DNA of 64,000 nt from Metabacillus dongyingensis (GTDB lineage: Bacteria; Bacillota; Bacilli; Bacillales; Bacillaceae): NCBI RefSeq assembly GCF_019933155.2, contig NZ_CP082944.1, positions 124,001 through 188,000 of the forward strand. The letters are read 5' to 3'. Within the stretch, counting starts at the first letter, position 1; every line of letters starts with the position of its first letter. Positions 40,719 through 53,907 of this stretch are shown here, piece by piece. Both the position numbers and the translations under genes were made by a program. The notes beneath the pieces are model-generated. The model was given only the letters and a program-made list of their open reading frames with translations. It did no database searches and had not been told where the DNA came from.

Positions 40719-41165
40719 ATGATGGAAAATATCACTTCACTTTCAGATAAAAGAAGAGAGAAGCAAATCAGCTATGAACGCAGCATACTAAAAGACCTTA
40801 CGTTAACTCAGCTGAAAACAAAAGCTTACGAGTGCTTTGGCGTTTTTATGCATTCCGGAAAGTTTGACTACTCAGCTATAGAAGATGGCTGCATTGATTT
40901 TTCCATAGAGGCATATCTGCTCGGTGCAAGCTACAGCAGGTTTGGCTTTTTTGGAGAAACCATGCAGACTGTAAATGCAAGATCAAGACGGGAAGAAAAA
41001 CTGCTTGTTGACCAGCTGTTTGACTACATGCTGATATGGGGGAACCCTGGCGAAAATGACTTCAAAAATGAATCGATCTATTATGCATGCGAGTTTTTAA
41101 TTCATTTGTGGTGGTCGGAGGGTTTTGAAAAAGGAGAAAAACGGCTTAAGCTTCGTCTCCATTAA
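40719..41165 (+). CDS. ybaK: YbaK family protein (DUF2521), unknown function
   Basis: 148 residues, no membrane span, mostly helical by appearance, with a conserved-looking block LLGASYSRFGFFGETMQTVN. I place it in the Bacillus YbaK family because of position (between rpsI and cwlD) and length. No catalytic motif can be named. The start at 40719 follows GAGGGGG; the next codon is also ATG. This is not the Cys-tRNA deacylase also called YbaK in E. coli. Confidence 0.7.
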   Translation: MMENITSLSDKRREKQISYERSILKDLTLTQLKTKAYECFGVFMHSGKFDYSAIEDGCIDFSIEAYLLGASYSRFGFFGETMQTVNARSRREEKLLVDQLFDYMLIWGNPGENDFKNESIYYACEFLIHLWWSEGFEKGEKRLKLRLH

Positions 41166-41235
41166 AACTGGATAACTTATCATATTTCCTGCTGGTCCGC
41201 CATATAGTGTTAAAGGACGAGCAGGAGGGGAAAAA

Positions 41236-41949
41236 ATGAGAAGAAAGCTAAGATGGTTTGGCTTCGGTGCAGGCTTTATTTTATTACTCCTATTATTTCA
41301 GTTTCAATTCAACAACGACAGCTCCTGGAAGTCGTGGAATCTCCCTTTAACAGGAAAGGTCATTTACATAGACCCAGGCCACGGAGGACCAGACGGAGGG
41401 GCAGTCGGGAAAGAACATCTTGAAAAAGATATCGCACTCTCCATATCCAAGCAGATCAGAGATTACCTTCAGGAACAGGGAGCATTGGTCCTCCTCACTC
41501 GTGAAAAGGATACTGATCTAGCTGAAAAGGATACAAAAGGATATTCAAAAAGAAAAGGGCAGGATTTAAGAAAAAGACTCCAAATAATAAACGAATCAGA
41601 AGCAGACCTTTATTTAAGTATTCACTTGAATGCCATTCCTTCTAATCAGTGGAGCGGGGCACAGACTTTTTATCATTCAAAAATGAAAGAGAATGAAAAG
41701 GTGGCAAAATTCATTCAAGATGAATTAAGAAGGAATTTAGAGAATACAGACAGAAAAGCAAAACAAATGAATACAATCTATTTAATGAAACATATCGATA
41801 AGCCAGGTGCATTAGTAGAAGTAGGTTTCTTATCAAACCCTGAGGAAGCCCGGCTTCTCGGAACAGAAAAATATCAGGATAAAATAGCTGCTTCCATCTA
41901 TAATGGCATCTTAAGATATATGACCCATGAAAAAAATCCTCCAGAATGA
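41236..41949 (+). CDS. cwlD: Germination-specific N-acetylmuramoyl-L-alanine amidase CwlD
   Basis: 237 residues: an N-terminal membrane anchor (about 8-25), then an amidase_3 domain. Zinc ligands are visible as His in DPGHGG, Glu in KEHLEKD and His in SIHLNA, with the catalytic Glu in VEVGF. With PdaA, CwlD makes muramic-delta-lactam in spore cortex, needed for germination. Expected under SigE/SigG control. The terminator overlaps its 3' end. Confidence 0.93.
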   Translation: MRRKLRWFGFGAGFILLLLLFQFQFNNDSSWKSWNLPLTGKVIYIDPGHGGPDGGAVGKEHLEKDIALSISKQIRDYLQEQGALVLLTREKDTDLAEKDTKGYSKRKGQDLRKRLQIINESEADLYLSIHLNAIPSNQWSGAQTFYHSKMKENEKVAKFIQDELRRNLENTDRKAKQMNTIYLMKHIDKPGALVEVGFLSNPEEARLLGTEKYQDKIAASIYNGILRYMTHEKNPPE

Positions 41950-41960
41950 AGGATTTTTTT
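41932..41960 (+). terminator. Terminator overlapping the end of cwlD
   Basis: AAAAATCCT pairs with AGGATTTTT around a nine-base loop that contains the cwlD stop codon, with a further T run. Confidence 0.85.
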
Positions 41961-42065
41961 GTTTTGCTGCTGCGCATTCCTCCATTTAGGTTCAAACGTG
42001 CGATACCTCTTTTTTGTCTAAATATGTTATACTGATGTAAACGAATACAACAAAGGGTGGTTATC

Positions 42066-43124
42066 ATGCTGAAAGAGGAAACAGCTCGTAAAGTCGTCGG
42101 GAATTTAAAAGAACCTTTTTTACATAGAACCTTAGAAGAATTAAATGCGATTGAAGAAGTTTCGATAAAAGAAGAGAAAAATCATATAAGTATGAAAGTA
42201 GCGATTGCCAAAACTGGTACATCAGAACAAATGCAGCTGCAGCAGGAGATCGTCGCTAAGCTGAAGGAAGCAGGTGCTGCAACAGTCGGTCTCCGTTTCA
42301 CAGAGCTGCCTCAAGAAGTAATTGCGAAATATCAAACAGCAAAGCCTGAAGATCCTTCCTTGCTCACTGAAGGAAAGCAGCCGACATTTATAGCGATAGC
42401 AAGCGGAAAAGGCGGCGTCGGAAAGTCTACCGTATCGGTTAATTTAGCAGTAGCATTAGCTCGCTTAGGCAAGAAAGTCGGTTTAATTGATGCGGATATT
42501 TATGGATTTAGTGTTCCTGATATGATGGGAATCACCAAAAGACCGGTTGTAAGGGGCGAAAGAATCATCCCTGTTGAGCGGTTCGGTGTTCAAGTTATTT
42601 CAATGGGATTTTTCGTTGAAGATAATGCTCCGGTCATTTGGAGAGGTCCTATGCTTGGTAAAATGCTCAACAACTTCTTTCAGGAAGTAGAGTGGGGAGA
42701 TCTGGATTATCTGCTGCTTGATCTGCCTCCGGGTACTGGCGATGTTGCACTCGATGTGCATGCTATGCTTCCGTCATGTAAAGAAATCATCGTGACAACT
42801 CCTCATCCGACAGCAGCATTTGTAGCGGCTAGAGCGGGTGCTATGGCTCTCAGAACCGAGCATGAGGTAATCGGGGTAGTTGAAAATATGTCTTACTTTG
42901 AAAGCAAGCTCACTGGCGAAAAAGAATATGTATTTGGCAAAGGCGGAGGAGAAAAGCTTGCGCATGAACTTGATGTGCCTGTGCTTGGAAACATCCCCCT
43001 TCAGCAGCCGGACTGGAACGAAGAAGACTTTGCTCCATCTGTTTATGCGAAAGATCACCCTACAGGTGAGATTTACTTAGGTATTGCCAAAAAGGTAACA
43101 GAACTTGTGCCTGTGAGTGTATAA
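42066..43124 (+). CDS. salA: SalA, Mrp/NBP35-family ATPase
   Basis: 352 residues from the ATG at 42066 (RBS AAAGGGTGG). An N-terminal MIP18/FeS_assembly_P-like domain (1-90) is followed by a P-loop ATPase with ASGKGGVGKST and LLLDLPPGTGD. In B. subtilis SalA represses scoC and so raises protease production; Mrp homologues elsewhere carry Fe-S clusters. No CxxC pair stands out in the C-terminal half, which argues against the Fe-S carrier role. Confidence 0.9.
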   Translation: MLKEETARKVVGNLKEPFLHRTLEELNAIEEVSIKEEKNHISMKVAIAKTGTSEQMQLQQEIVAKLKEAGAATVGLRFTELPQEVIAKYQTAKPEDPSLLTEGKQPTFIAIASGKGGVGKSTVSVNLAVALARLGKKVGLIDADIYGFSVPDMMGITKRPVVRGERIIPVERFGVQVISMGFFVEDNAPVIWRGPMLGKMLNNFFQEVEWGDLDYLLLDLPPGTGDVALDVHAMLPSCKEIIVTTPHPTAAFVAARAGAMALRTEHEVIGVVENMSYFESKLTGEKEYVFGKGGGEKLAHELDVPVLGNIPLQQPDWNEEDFAPSVYAKDHPTGEIYLGIAKKVTELVPVSV

Positions 43125-43126
43125 AG

Positions 43127-43160
43127 GAAAAGCGCCAAGTGATTGGCGCTTTTCTCTTTT
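43127..43160. terminator. Bidirectional terminator between salA and gerD
   Basis: AAAAGCGCCAA pairs with TTGGCGCTTTT, T-rich on the 3' side and A-rich on the 5' side, so it can serve both convergent genes. Confidence 0.85.
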
Positions 43161-43176
43161 TTTAGATTTACGGGAA

Positions 43177-43824
43177 TTATTGACCGCCTTCTCCAGTTTC
43201 ACCTTGACCGCCTTCTGATTGCTGTCCGCCGCTTTCAGTGCCGCCTGAGCTTCCTTGACCGCCGCCTTGCTGATTCATTTCTTTAGCAGCTTTTAAAAGG
43301 GTTTCTTCCATTTTTGTTTTGAAAAGCGGGCTATTAATGGTTTCTGTTATCACTTGCTGAAGATGCTTGCGGAATTCCTGACTTTGAAGCACCTTTACTG
43401 TTTGTTTTTCCATTTCGGGATTTTGAAGGACTCCAATAAGCATTTCTTGATACTCCGGGTCTTTCATTAAGCCCTTAATTACTTTTTCATGCTCCGTCTG
43501 TAGGCTTTTGGCGAAGCTTTCACTGAACTTTGGATCTTCAAAGGTTTTTTTCCAGAATTCCGCTCCTTTTTCGGATGTCAGTGTTTTAGAAATGGTATCT
43601 GAGACAACTTTTTGATCCATGATCAAATTTTGCTTCATGTCATCATTTTTCAAAATTTCCTGGATCGCTTTTTTTCCATCATCAGTCTTTAATATATCAA
43701 CAACCATCTTTTTTGTTTCTTCATAATCCAGTTGTCCTGCGGGCTGGTCTTTTGGAGAACAGCTTGCAAGGAAGGAACAGATGGCTATTAGTGTAAATAA
43801 TGAGAGCAACCTTCGCTTTTTCAT
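43177..43824 (-). CDS. gerD: Spore germination lipoprotein GerD
   Basis: 215 residues on the minus strand. A lipoprotein signal peptide ends in LASC with lipidated Cys22. The body is helical and charged, and the last 30 residues are Gly/Ser/Gln-rich. GerD clusters nutrient germinant receptors into the germinosome in the spore inner membrane. Its place between salA and kbaA is as in B. subtilis. Expressed in the forespore there, from a SigG promoter. Confidence 0.93.
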   Translation of the reverse strand: MKKRRLLSLFTLIAICSFLASCSPKDQPAGQLDYEETKKMVVDILKTDDGKKAIQEILKNDDMKQNLIMDQKVVSDTISKTLTSEKGAEFWKKTFEDPKFSESFAKSLQTEHEKVIKGLMKDPEYQEMLIGVLQNPEMEKQTVKVLQSQEFRKHLQQVITETINSPLFKTKMEETLLKAAKEMNQQGGGQGSSGGTESGGQQSEGGQGETGEGGQ

Positions 43825-43862
43825 CTGTGCAAAGCTCCTTTCATTTTCAAGTTGCCTATTTT

Positions 43863-43891
43863 TAATATGAATTATCTAAAGCTTTTTATAC
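43863..43891 (-). promoter_or_regulatory. Candidate SigG promoter of gerD
   Basis: On the minus strand, GTATAA (complement of 43886-43891) precedes CATATTA (complement of 43863-43869) by 16 bases, close to the SigG pattern of TGAATA-like and CATACTA-like boxes. Confidence 0.45.
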
Positions 43892-43966
43892 TGGTAAATA
43901 AAATAGCTTTTTTAGAAAGACATTGGTAAAATTTCATGAGTAGATTACATATTGGGGGAAACTGCA

Positions 43967-44581
43967 TTGAACAGTAGAAATTGGGTCCGTTTGTTTTTGA
44001 CGACTCTGCTTGTCGGGGGCATTAGTACAAGCATCGTCGGTTTTGCATTAAGGTGGGGAGAGTATCAGAAATTTTTCACATCTTTTGATCTTATTGAAAT
44101 CCTCTCTATTTTATTTTGGCTGATCGGTGTAGGTTTTATTTTCAGTATTATTAGCCAAATGGGCTTTTTTGCGTATTTAACGATCCACCGCTTTGGTCTT
44201 GGCATTTTCAGAACAGCAGCATTATGGAATGCGATTCAAATCGTGCTGATTTTGTTTGTGGTGTTTGATTTGATTTATTTCCGCTACCAGCTTTTCGCGG
44301 CAGAAGGCGAATCACCTCTGTCATATATCCTTCTTGCATTATTCCTGGTCATTTTCAGCTTGGCTGTAGCATATATCAAGATGCAGCAAACCAATAAAAT
44401 GGCGTTCATTCCAGCTTTATTCTTTATGATTGTCGTTACAGCTGTCGAATGGGTCCCTGCTCTCCGTGTAAATGAAGGAAACTGGCTGTATCTCATGCTC
44501 ATTCCGCTTCTCATATGCAATGCGTATCAGCTTTTATTATTAACTAAATTATCTCAAGTCAAAAAAGCTAAGCCGATGTGA
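43967..44581 (+). CDS. kbaA: KinB-signalling pathway activator KbaA
   Basis: 204-residue integral membrane protein with about six hydrophobic spans (for instance FLTTLLVGGISTSIVGFALR and YLMLIPLLICNAYQLLLLTK). In B. subtilis KbaA is needed for KinB-dependent activation of the sporulation phosphorelay. The TTG at 43967 (LNSRNW) is preceded by GGGGGAA and fits the family N-terminus; a TTG at 43952 overlaps that site. Confidence 0.88.
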   Translation: MNSRNWVRLFLTTLLVGGISTSIVGFALRWGEYQKFFTSFDLIEILSILFWLIGVGFIFSIISQMGFFAYLTIHRFGLGIFRTAALWNAIQIVLILFVVFDLIYFRYQLFAAEGESPLSYILLALFLVIFSLAVAYIKMQQTNKMAFIPALFFMIVVTAVEWVPALRVNEGNWLYLMLIPLLICNAYQLLLLTKLSQVKKAKPM

Positions 44582-44594
44582 GCTTAGCTTTTTT
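44562..44594. terminator. Bidirectional terminator between kbaA and pdaB
   Basis: AAAAAGCTAAGC pairs with GCTTAGCTTTTT; the kbaA stop is in the loop. Confidence 0.88.
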
Positions 44595-44612
44595 TCTATA
44601 ATTCGGCATTCA

Positions 44613-45377
44613 TTATTTAACTTCTGTTGATTTCGCATTTCCATTAGCGATTAATTCAGCTATGGATACATTCTTTAATCCTTTTTGTTTCAGGCCGTCA
44701 ACAATTTGGGGAAGTGCTTTTTGTGTTTGCTTAGCGGAGTCTGATGCATGCAGCAGGATAATGTCCCCGCCTTGAACACTGTCATTGACGTTTTTAACAA
44801 TGGTGCCTACACCGGGATTTTTCCAATCATCAGAATCAACACTGTAATGGACAACCGTATATCCGTATCTTTCGGCAATTGTAAGAATTTCTTCATTGAA
44901 ATTGCCTGTTGGCGGTCTGAGGAGTTTAATATCCTTAAGACCGAGCTCATTAAATACATCCTGTGCCATGAGAATGTCCCGGCGTATATCCTCAGCCTCC
45001 AAAGCGGTGTAATTTTTATAGGCATAACCCATGCTTCCCACCTGGTGTCCGTCCTTCACAATTTGCTTGACGATTTCAGGATGACGTTCTGCCCATGCTG
45101 CAGAGAGGAAGAATGTTGCATTCGTAATGCCGTTATTCTTCAACGTATCAAGAATGGGCTTTGCCTTTTCGTCGCCCCAGCTGATATCAAATGTAAGAGA
45201 CACTTTATTTTCCTTCTCCTCACCCCTGAAAACGGCTTTAGGTCCATCTGCGGTTGAGAAAACAGGAAATTGCATGACGTTTTCTATATATAAAATCCCG
45301 GCTGTAAAAAGCGCAGCTATTACAATAATGATAAGTTGTTTGATCTTTTTAACATGTAAAACATAAAAATTGTTCAT
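44613..45377 (-). CDS. pdaB: PdaB, sporulation polysaccharide deacetylase family protein
   Basis: 254 residues, starting at [14 protein letters not shown]; this start gives the B. subtilis length and proper spacing from GGGG. An N-terminal membrane anchor (about 12-30) precedes a NodB-like domain ([13 protein letters not shown], later RPPTGNFN and DIILLHASD). The usual second metal motif H-S/T-x-x-H is replaced by [10 protein letters not shown], so zinc binding and catalysis are doubtful. In B. subtilis pdaB is needed to keep the spore dormant and is driven mainly by SigE. Confidence 0.9.
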   Translation of the reverse strand: MNNFYVLHVKKIKQLIIIVIAALFTAGILYIENVMQFPVFSTADGPKAVFRGEEKENKVSLTFDISWGDEKAKPILDTLKNNGITNATFFLSAAWAERHPEIVKQIVKDGHQVGSMGYAYKNYTALEAEDIRRDILMAQDVFNELGLKDIKLLRPPTGNFNEEILTIAERYGYTVVHYSVDSDDWKNPGVGTIVKNVNDSVQGGDIILLHASDSAKQTQKALPQIVDGLKQKGLKNVSIAELIANGNAKSTEVK

Positions 45378-45410
45378 CCTCATCAACCCCGTCCCAATGT
45401 TCTTGTCTCA

Positions 45411-45438
45411 TATGTATGCCAAGCTGTTAATAATATGA
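45411..45438 (-). promoter_or_regulatory. SigE-type promoter of pdaB
   Basis: On the minus strand, TCATATT (complement of 45432-45438) is followed after 13 bases by CATACATA (complement of 45411-45418), a close match to the SigE pattern. This fits mother-cell expression of pdaB. Confidence 0.65.
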
Positions 45439-45497
45439 TTAGAAAATTACACGTTGTGCAATAATGATAAAACTTAGGCAGCTTAGAGGAGGATCAT

Positions 45498-45710
45498 ATG
45501 TCAAAAGGATTCATTTTTAATGATAAAGAAGCACGGGAAATGGAACTGCTGGTCGAACAGGAATTATCAATTATCAGCAATATACTGATAGATGAGAATC
45601 TGACATTTGTTCAAAAAAGATCTCTTTTAGAAAAAAGAGAACTCCTCAGTAATTTGTATAAAATTATCAGCGGAAAATTCGATCAGCATTTAAATAAAAA
45701 TATCAAATAA
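45498..45710 (+). CDS. Small conserved-looking protein, unknown function
   Basis: 70 residues with a good AGAGGAGG ribosome-binding site. It is acidic/basic mixed and predicted helical (EMELLVEQELSIISNIL), with no cysteine, signal peptide or membrane span. I do not recognise it securely; small helical proteins of this kind occur between pdaB and rRNA operons in other bacilli. Its stop is only seven bases before the first rRNA promoter. Confidence 0.55.
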   Translation: MSKGFIFNDKEAREMELLVEQELSIISNILIDENLTFVQKRSLLEKRELLSNLYKIISGKFDQHLNKNIK

Positions 45711-45716
45711 TTTCTA

Positions 45717-45745
45717 TTGACCATGGTTGGAATAGATGTTATATT
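45717..45745 (+). promoter_or_regulatory. rRNA operon promoter P1
   Basis: TTGACC (45717-45722) and TATATT (45740-45745), 17-base spacer, upstream of the 16S gene. Confidence 0.75.
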
Positions 45746-45807
45746 ATTATTCGTCGCTAAGAAACAATCTGAATTTGAAATAACGAAAAAAATTATTCAA
45801 AAGGTTG

Positions 45808-45836
45808 TTGACACAGCGATAGTGACCATGTTAAAT
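45808..45836 (+). promoter_or_regulatory. rRNA operon promoter P2
   Basis: TTGACA (45808-45813) and TTAAAT (45831-45836), 17-base spacer. The tandem P1/P2 layout about 90 bases apart is typical of B. subtilis rRNA operons. A boxA-like CTTTGAAAACTAAAC follows near 45871. Confidence 0.75.
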
Positions 45837-45947
45837 TATATAAGCCGTCACCACTGATGACGGAAATGATCTTTGAAAACTAAACAAAACCAAAAGCGTA
45901 CCAAACGTTTTAAATTTTTGAAGTCAGCAACAAATTGAGTCACAAAT

Positions 45948-50651
<4,704 letters not shown>

Positions 50652-50736
50652 CAGTCTAATAAAGTGTAAAACCTAAGTGAATCTTGTTATCATACGTTAT
50701 TTAGTTTTGAAAGAATAACTTCTTTCAAAAAAACAC

Positions 50737-50764
50737 TTGAAATCTTCGGATTTTATAGTATAAT
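50737..50764 (+). promoter_or_regulatory. Candidate promoter upstream of the 5S gene
   Basis: TTGAAA (50737-50742) and TATAAT (50759-50764), 16-base spacer, lie in the 23S-5S spacer. Transcription would begin about at the 5S 5' region and cover the tRNA cluster. Confidence 0.4.
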
Positions 50765-50780
50765 AATTTTTGTCATTATG

Positions 50781-50896
<116 letters not shown>

Positions 50897-50905
50897 TAGC
50901 ATTAT

Positions 50906-50977
50906 TCCGCAGTAGCTCAGTGGTAGAGCTATCGGCTGTTAACCGATCGGTCGTAGGTTCGAGTCCTACCTGCGGAG
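50906..50977 (+). tRNA. tRNA-Asn (GTT)
   Basis: Complete cloverleaf with anticodon GTT in loop CTGTTAA. The 3' CCA is not encoded (CCT follows the discriminator). Confidence 0.95.
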
Positions 50978-50981
50978 CCTT

Positions 50982-51054
50982 GCTTCCATAGCTCAGTCGG
51001 TAGAGCACTTCCATGGTAAGGAAGAGGTCATCGGTTCAAGCCCGGTTGGGAGCT
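50982..51054 (+). tRNA. tRNA-Thr (GGT)
   Basis: Cloverleaf with anticodon GGT in loop ATGGTAA. Acceptor and T stems contain G-U pairs (GCTTCCA with TGGGAGC; ATCGG with CCGGT). CCA is not encoded. Confidence 0.9.
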
Positions 51055-51073
51055 TACATTAAACTAATAAAAC

Positions 51074-51148
51074 GGCCCGTTGGTCAAGCGGTTAAGACAC
51101 CGCCCTTTCACGGCGGTAACACGGGTTCGAATCCCGTACGGGTCACCA
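51074..51148 (+). tRNA. tRNA-Glu (TTC)
   Basis: Cloverleaf with anticodon TTC in loop CTTTCAC; CCA encoded. Confidence 0.95.
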
Positions 51149-51195
51149 TTCAAACTTAAGTCTTAATATGTGAAATATCAAACAATCTTTTATGC

Positions 51196-51271
51196 GGAGG
51201 ATTAGCTCAGCTGGGAGAGCATCTGCCTTACAAGCAGAGGGTCGGCGGTTCGAGCCCGTCATCCTCCACCA
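51196..51271 (+). tRNA. tRNA-Val (TAC)
   Basis: Cloverleaf with anticodon TAC in loop CTTACAA; CCA encoded. Confidence 0.95.
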
Positions 51272-51333
51272 TTAAGACATTGCAGCAGACGACTTTAAAA
51301 AGCGAATAAATAGTATTGTATTTCACTATATAT

Positions 51334-51409
<76 letters not shown>

Positions 51410-51418
51410 CTTATGTGT

Positions 51419-51503
51419 GGAGGGGTAGCGAAGTGGCTAAACGCGGCGGACTGTAAATCCGCTCCCTCCGGGTTCGGCGGTTCGAATCCGTCCCCCTCCA
51501 CCA
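51419..51503 (+). tRNA. tRNA-Tyr (GTA)
   Basis: 85 bases with a long variable arm, anticodon GTA in loop CTGTAAA; CCA encoded. Confidence 0.95.
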
Positions 51504-51614
51504 CTTTATTTAGACAAACTTAACTGAATAGTTCTTGTCTAGACTGTAAATAATATGTTTAGTTAACATAAACCTTTTTACGGTCAATTAGAATTTTATA
51601 GAATACATAATTGA

Positions 51615-51689
51615 TGGGCTATAGCCAAGCGGTAAGGCAACGGACTTTGACTCCGTCATGCGCTGGTTCGAATCCAGCTAGCCCAGCCA
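51615..51689 (+). tRNA. tRNA-Gln (TTG)
   Basis: Cloverleaf with anticodon TTG in loop CTTTGAC; CCA encoded. A 142-base gene-free spacer follows. Confidence 0.95.
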
Positions 51690-51831
51690 TTTCTTGTGCC
51701 GATTTCTCAGTCGTTAGAGAACGATCGAGTAATCATTGAAGCGTAGCTTCAGCACATAAATCGAGCCGCTCCTAGAATAATCTTTCTTAGATTAGGGCGT
51801 CTTGCAAAACTGAAGAGTGTTTTCTTATAAG

Positions 51832-51907
51832 GTGCCATTAGCTCAGTCGGTAGAGCATCTGACTTTTAATCAGAGGGTCGAAGGTTCGAGTCCTTCATGG
51901 CACACCA
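51832..51907 (+). tRNA. tRNA-Lys (TTT)
   Basis: Cloverleaf with anticodon TTT in loop CTTTTAA; CCA encoded. Confidence 0.95.
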
Positions 51908-51911
51908 TTTT

Positions 51912-51986
51912 GCGGAAGTAGTTCAGTGGTAGAACACCACCTTGCCAAGGTGGGGGTCGCGGGTTCGAATCCCGTCTTCCGCTCCA
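51912..51986 (+). tRNA. tRNA-Gly (GCC)
   Basis: Cloverleaf with anticodon GCC in loop TTGCCAA; CCA encoded. Confidence 0.95.
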
Positions 51987-52004
51987 GAACTTCTTATTTA
52001 TATC

Positions 52005-52077
52005 GGGGCCTTAGCTCAGCTGGGAGAGCGCCTGCCTTGCACGCAGGAGGTCAGCGGTTCGATCCCGCTAGGCTCCA
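52005..52077 (+). tRNA. tRNA-Ala (TGC)
   Basis: Cloverleaf with anticodon TGC in loop CTTGCAC. The position of CCA reads TCA, so the tail must be added by nucleotidyltransferase. Confidence 0.95.
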
Positions 52078-52092
52078 TCATAAACACCCTGT

Positions 52093-52126
52093 AAAAACCG
52101 TTAGACTTAATGTCTAACGGTTTTTT
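52093..52126 (+). terminator. Terminator of the rRNA-tRNA operon
   Basis: AAAACCGTTAGAC pairs perfectly with GTCTAACGGTTTT around TTAAT, with six T residues. Confidence 0.92.
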
Positions 52127-52239
52127 GTTTAGGAATAATGAAAAAAATTACTTTATGGATACGTGCTTCACTTTATTTATATATGAATTCAATATCCTAT
52201 CCTTTATGTTATAACAGTTTTCTTTTTGAATATGAGGCT

Positions 52240-52592
52240 TGCGAGTTGGAGATCATTTTCCGCAAGTTAAACCATTATTTTGGTGAGTCAGAAATAAGTT
52301 TTTACTAATTAAAGGCTGATTTTTGCGAGTTGGGCATTCGGTTCTAAATATGAAGTTCAATACACAGCTTAAACTCTTTCATAATTAACAGCAGTTTTGA
52401 TTAATAATGGCTAACAGCAGCTAGTAACAGGTATTTTTATATCTTTTTTTCATAAAAAAATGAAGTTGCGAGCCAAAAACCCATTTTCGGGAATTGAACA
52501 CTGAGTCGTGCGAGTTGGTTATAGTTTTTCGTTAATTAAAAAACGGCTAATGCGAGTTGGATGGTTTGGATCCAATTTGATGTTTAATTTGT
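52240..52592. repeat. Degenerate intergenic array built on TGCGAGTTGG (about 42-bp period)
   Basis: TGCGAGTTGG occurs exactly at 52240, 52324, 52509 and 52551, with decayed versions at 52282 (GGTGAGTCAG) and 52467 (TGCGAGCC). Starts differ by 42, 42, 143, 42 and 42 bases. Some units also share a GTTTTT..TAATTAAA..GGCTAAT tail. No gene is supportable between 52130 and 52800. Confidence 0.65.
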
Positions 52593-52747
52593 TCAATTCA
52601 GATCAGTCATAAAGGTGAAGTAGAAATTCGGAAAAATAATCAAGTGACCAGGAAATCAGCTGACTCTACATCATCGTATTAATTATTCCCTGCTATTTCC
52701 AATTATTTTACAGAAAACTCTGTATATATATACACGATTTTGTCGAG

Positions 52748-52777
52748 TTGAGTCATGACCCTTTTTATCAGTACAAT
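52748..52777 (+). promoter_or_regulatory. Candidate SigA promoter of rocF
   Basis: TTGAGT (52748-52753) and TACAAT (52772-52777), 18-base spacer. No SigL-type TGGCAC/TTGCA pair is seen, unlike the roc genes of B. subtilis. Confidence 0.5.
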
Positions 52778-52812
52778 AGATACAGAGTTTCTTACTAAGG
52801 GGGATGATTTAC

Positions 52813-53718
52813 ATGAAAGAAAGAATATCAATTATCGGGGTACCAATGGATTTAGGTCAAATGCGCCGAGGTGTGGACATGGGGCCTAGTGCTATCAGAT
52901 ACGCAGGGGTTGTAGAACGACTTGAATGGCTGCAATATGAGATTGAAGATAAAGGTGATATTAAAATTGGACGTCCAAACCGTGAAGAGGATAGCAATTC
53001 GTTAAATAATTTAAGAAATTTGAAAGCGGTGTCAGAAGGGAATTTAAAGCTTTCTGAACAAGTTGACGAAGTGATTCAATCAGGTTCGTTCCCACTGGTG
53101 CTTGGCGGAGACCACAGTATTGCCATCGGAACACTCGCAGGAGTTTCAAAGCATTATAAAGAACTTGGTGTAATCTGGTATGATGCACATGGAGATCTCA
53201 ACACAGGCGACACTTCACCGTCAGGCAATATTCATGGGATGCCGCTTGCTGTAAGTATCGGCATCGGCGATGAGACGTTAACGAGAATTGGAGGCTACAC
53301 TCCTAAAGTGAAGCCGGAAAACATTGTGATTATCGGTGCCCGTTCCCTTGATGATGGTGAAAAGGAATTAATTAAGGAGAAAGGCATTAAAGTATATACA
53401 ATGCATGAGATTGACCGTCTTGGCATGACTAAGGTAATGGAGGAAACCATTCAATATTTGAAAGAGCGTACTGATGGTGTTCACTTGTCCCTCGATTTAG
53501 ATGGACTTGATCCGCACGATGCTCCAGGAGTCGGCACACCGGTTATCGGAGGCATCAGCTACAGAGAAAGTCATTTAGCGATGGAGATGCTTGCAGAGTC
53601 AGATATCATCACTTCTGCTGAGTTTGTTGAAGTAAATCCTATCTTAGATGAAAAGAACAAAACAGCTACAGTAGCAGTAGCTCTGATGGGTTCTTTATTC
53701 GGCGAAAAGCTCCTTTAA
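52813..53718 (+). CDS. rocF: Arginase
   Basis: Hydrolyses arginine to ornithine and urea. 301 residues from the ATG at 52813, which is nine bases after AAGGGGG; an ATG at 52804 touches that site. Binuclear manganese ligands are His101 (GGDHS), Asp124, His126 and Asp128 (YDAHGDLN), and Asp228 and Asp230 (SLDLDGLDP). It stands alone here, not with rocDE; its place before sigW/cdaA differs from B. subtilis 168. Confidence 0.95.
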   Translation: MKERISIIGVPMDLGQMRRGVDMGPSAIRYAGVVERLEWLQYEIEDKGDIKIGRPNREEDSNSLNNLRNLKAVSEGNLKLSEQVDEVIQSGSFPLVLGGDHSIAIGTLAGVSKHYKELGVIWYDAHGDLNTGDTSPSGNIHGMPLAVSIGIGDETLTRIGGYTPKVKPENIVIIGARSLDDGEKELIKEKGIKVYTMHEIDRLGMTKVMEETIQYLKERTDGVHLSLDLDGLDPHDAPGVGTPVIGGISYRESHLAMEMLAESDIITSAEFVEVNPILDEKNKTATVAVALMGSLFGEKLL

Positions 53719-53724
53719 TTTTTT

Positions 53725-53757
53725 AAAAAAGACACAGTTTATAAACTGTGTTTTTTA
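53725..53757 (+). terminator. Terminator of rocF
   Basis: ACACAGTTTATAAACTGTGT is a perfect palindrome with A-rich and T-rich flanks. Confidence 0.88.
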
Positions 53758-53841
53758 TTTAAGAAAAATTTAAGGTAAACATGTTAAAAAGCCATCTACA
53801 GACAACCTAAAATTTGTTAAAATATTTTTATGCGAAATAAA

Positions 53842-53868
53842 TGAAACCTTTTATGCGGCTTATACGTA
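53842..53868 (+). promoter_or_regulatory. SigW autoregulatory promoter
   Basis: TGAAAC (53842-53847) and CGTA (53865-53868) with a 17-base spacer are the SigW-type boxes, followed by a CCCGC/GCGGG stem-loop in the leader. Confidence 0.8.
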
Positions 53869-53907
53869 ATAAGGGGAACCCGCACTTGCGCGGGGGTAAG
53901 GGGTATC

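Noticed and set aside
44748..45257. 169-codon + strand frame
   Set aside because: Antisense shadow of pdaB, which has family motifs and a SigE-type promoter on the other strand.
52240..52592. CRISPR-like array
   Set aside because: Only a 10-base motif is conserved, the units are degenerate, and no cas gene is nearby.
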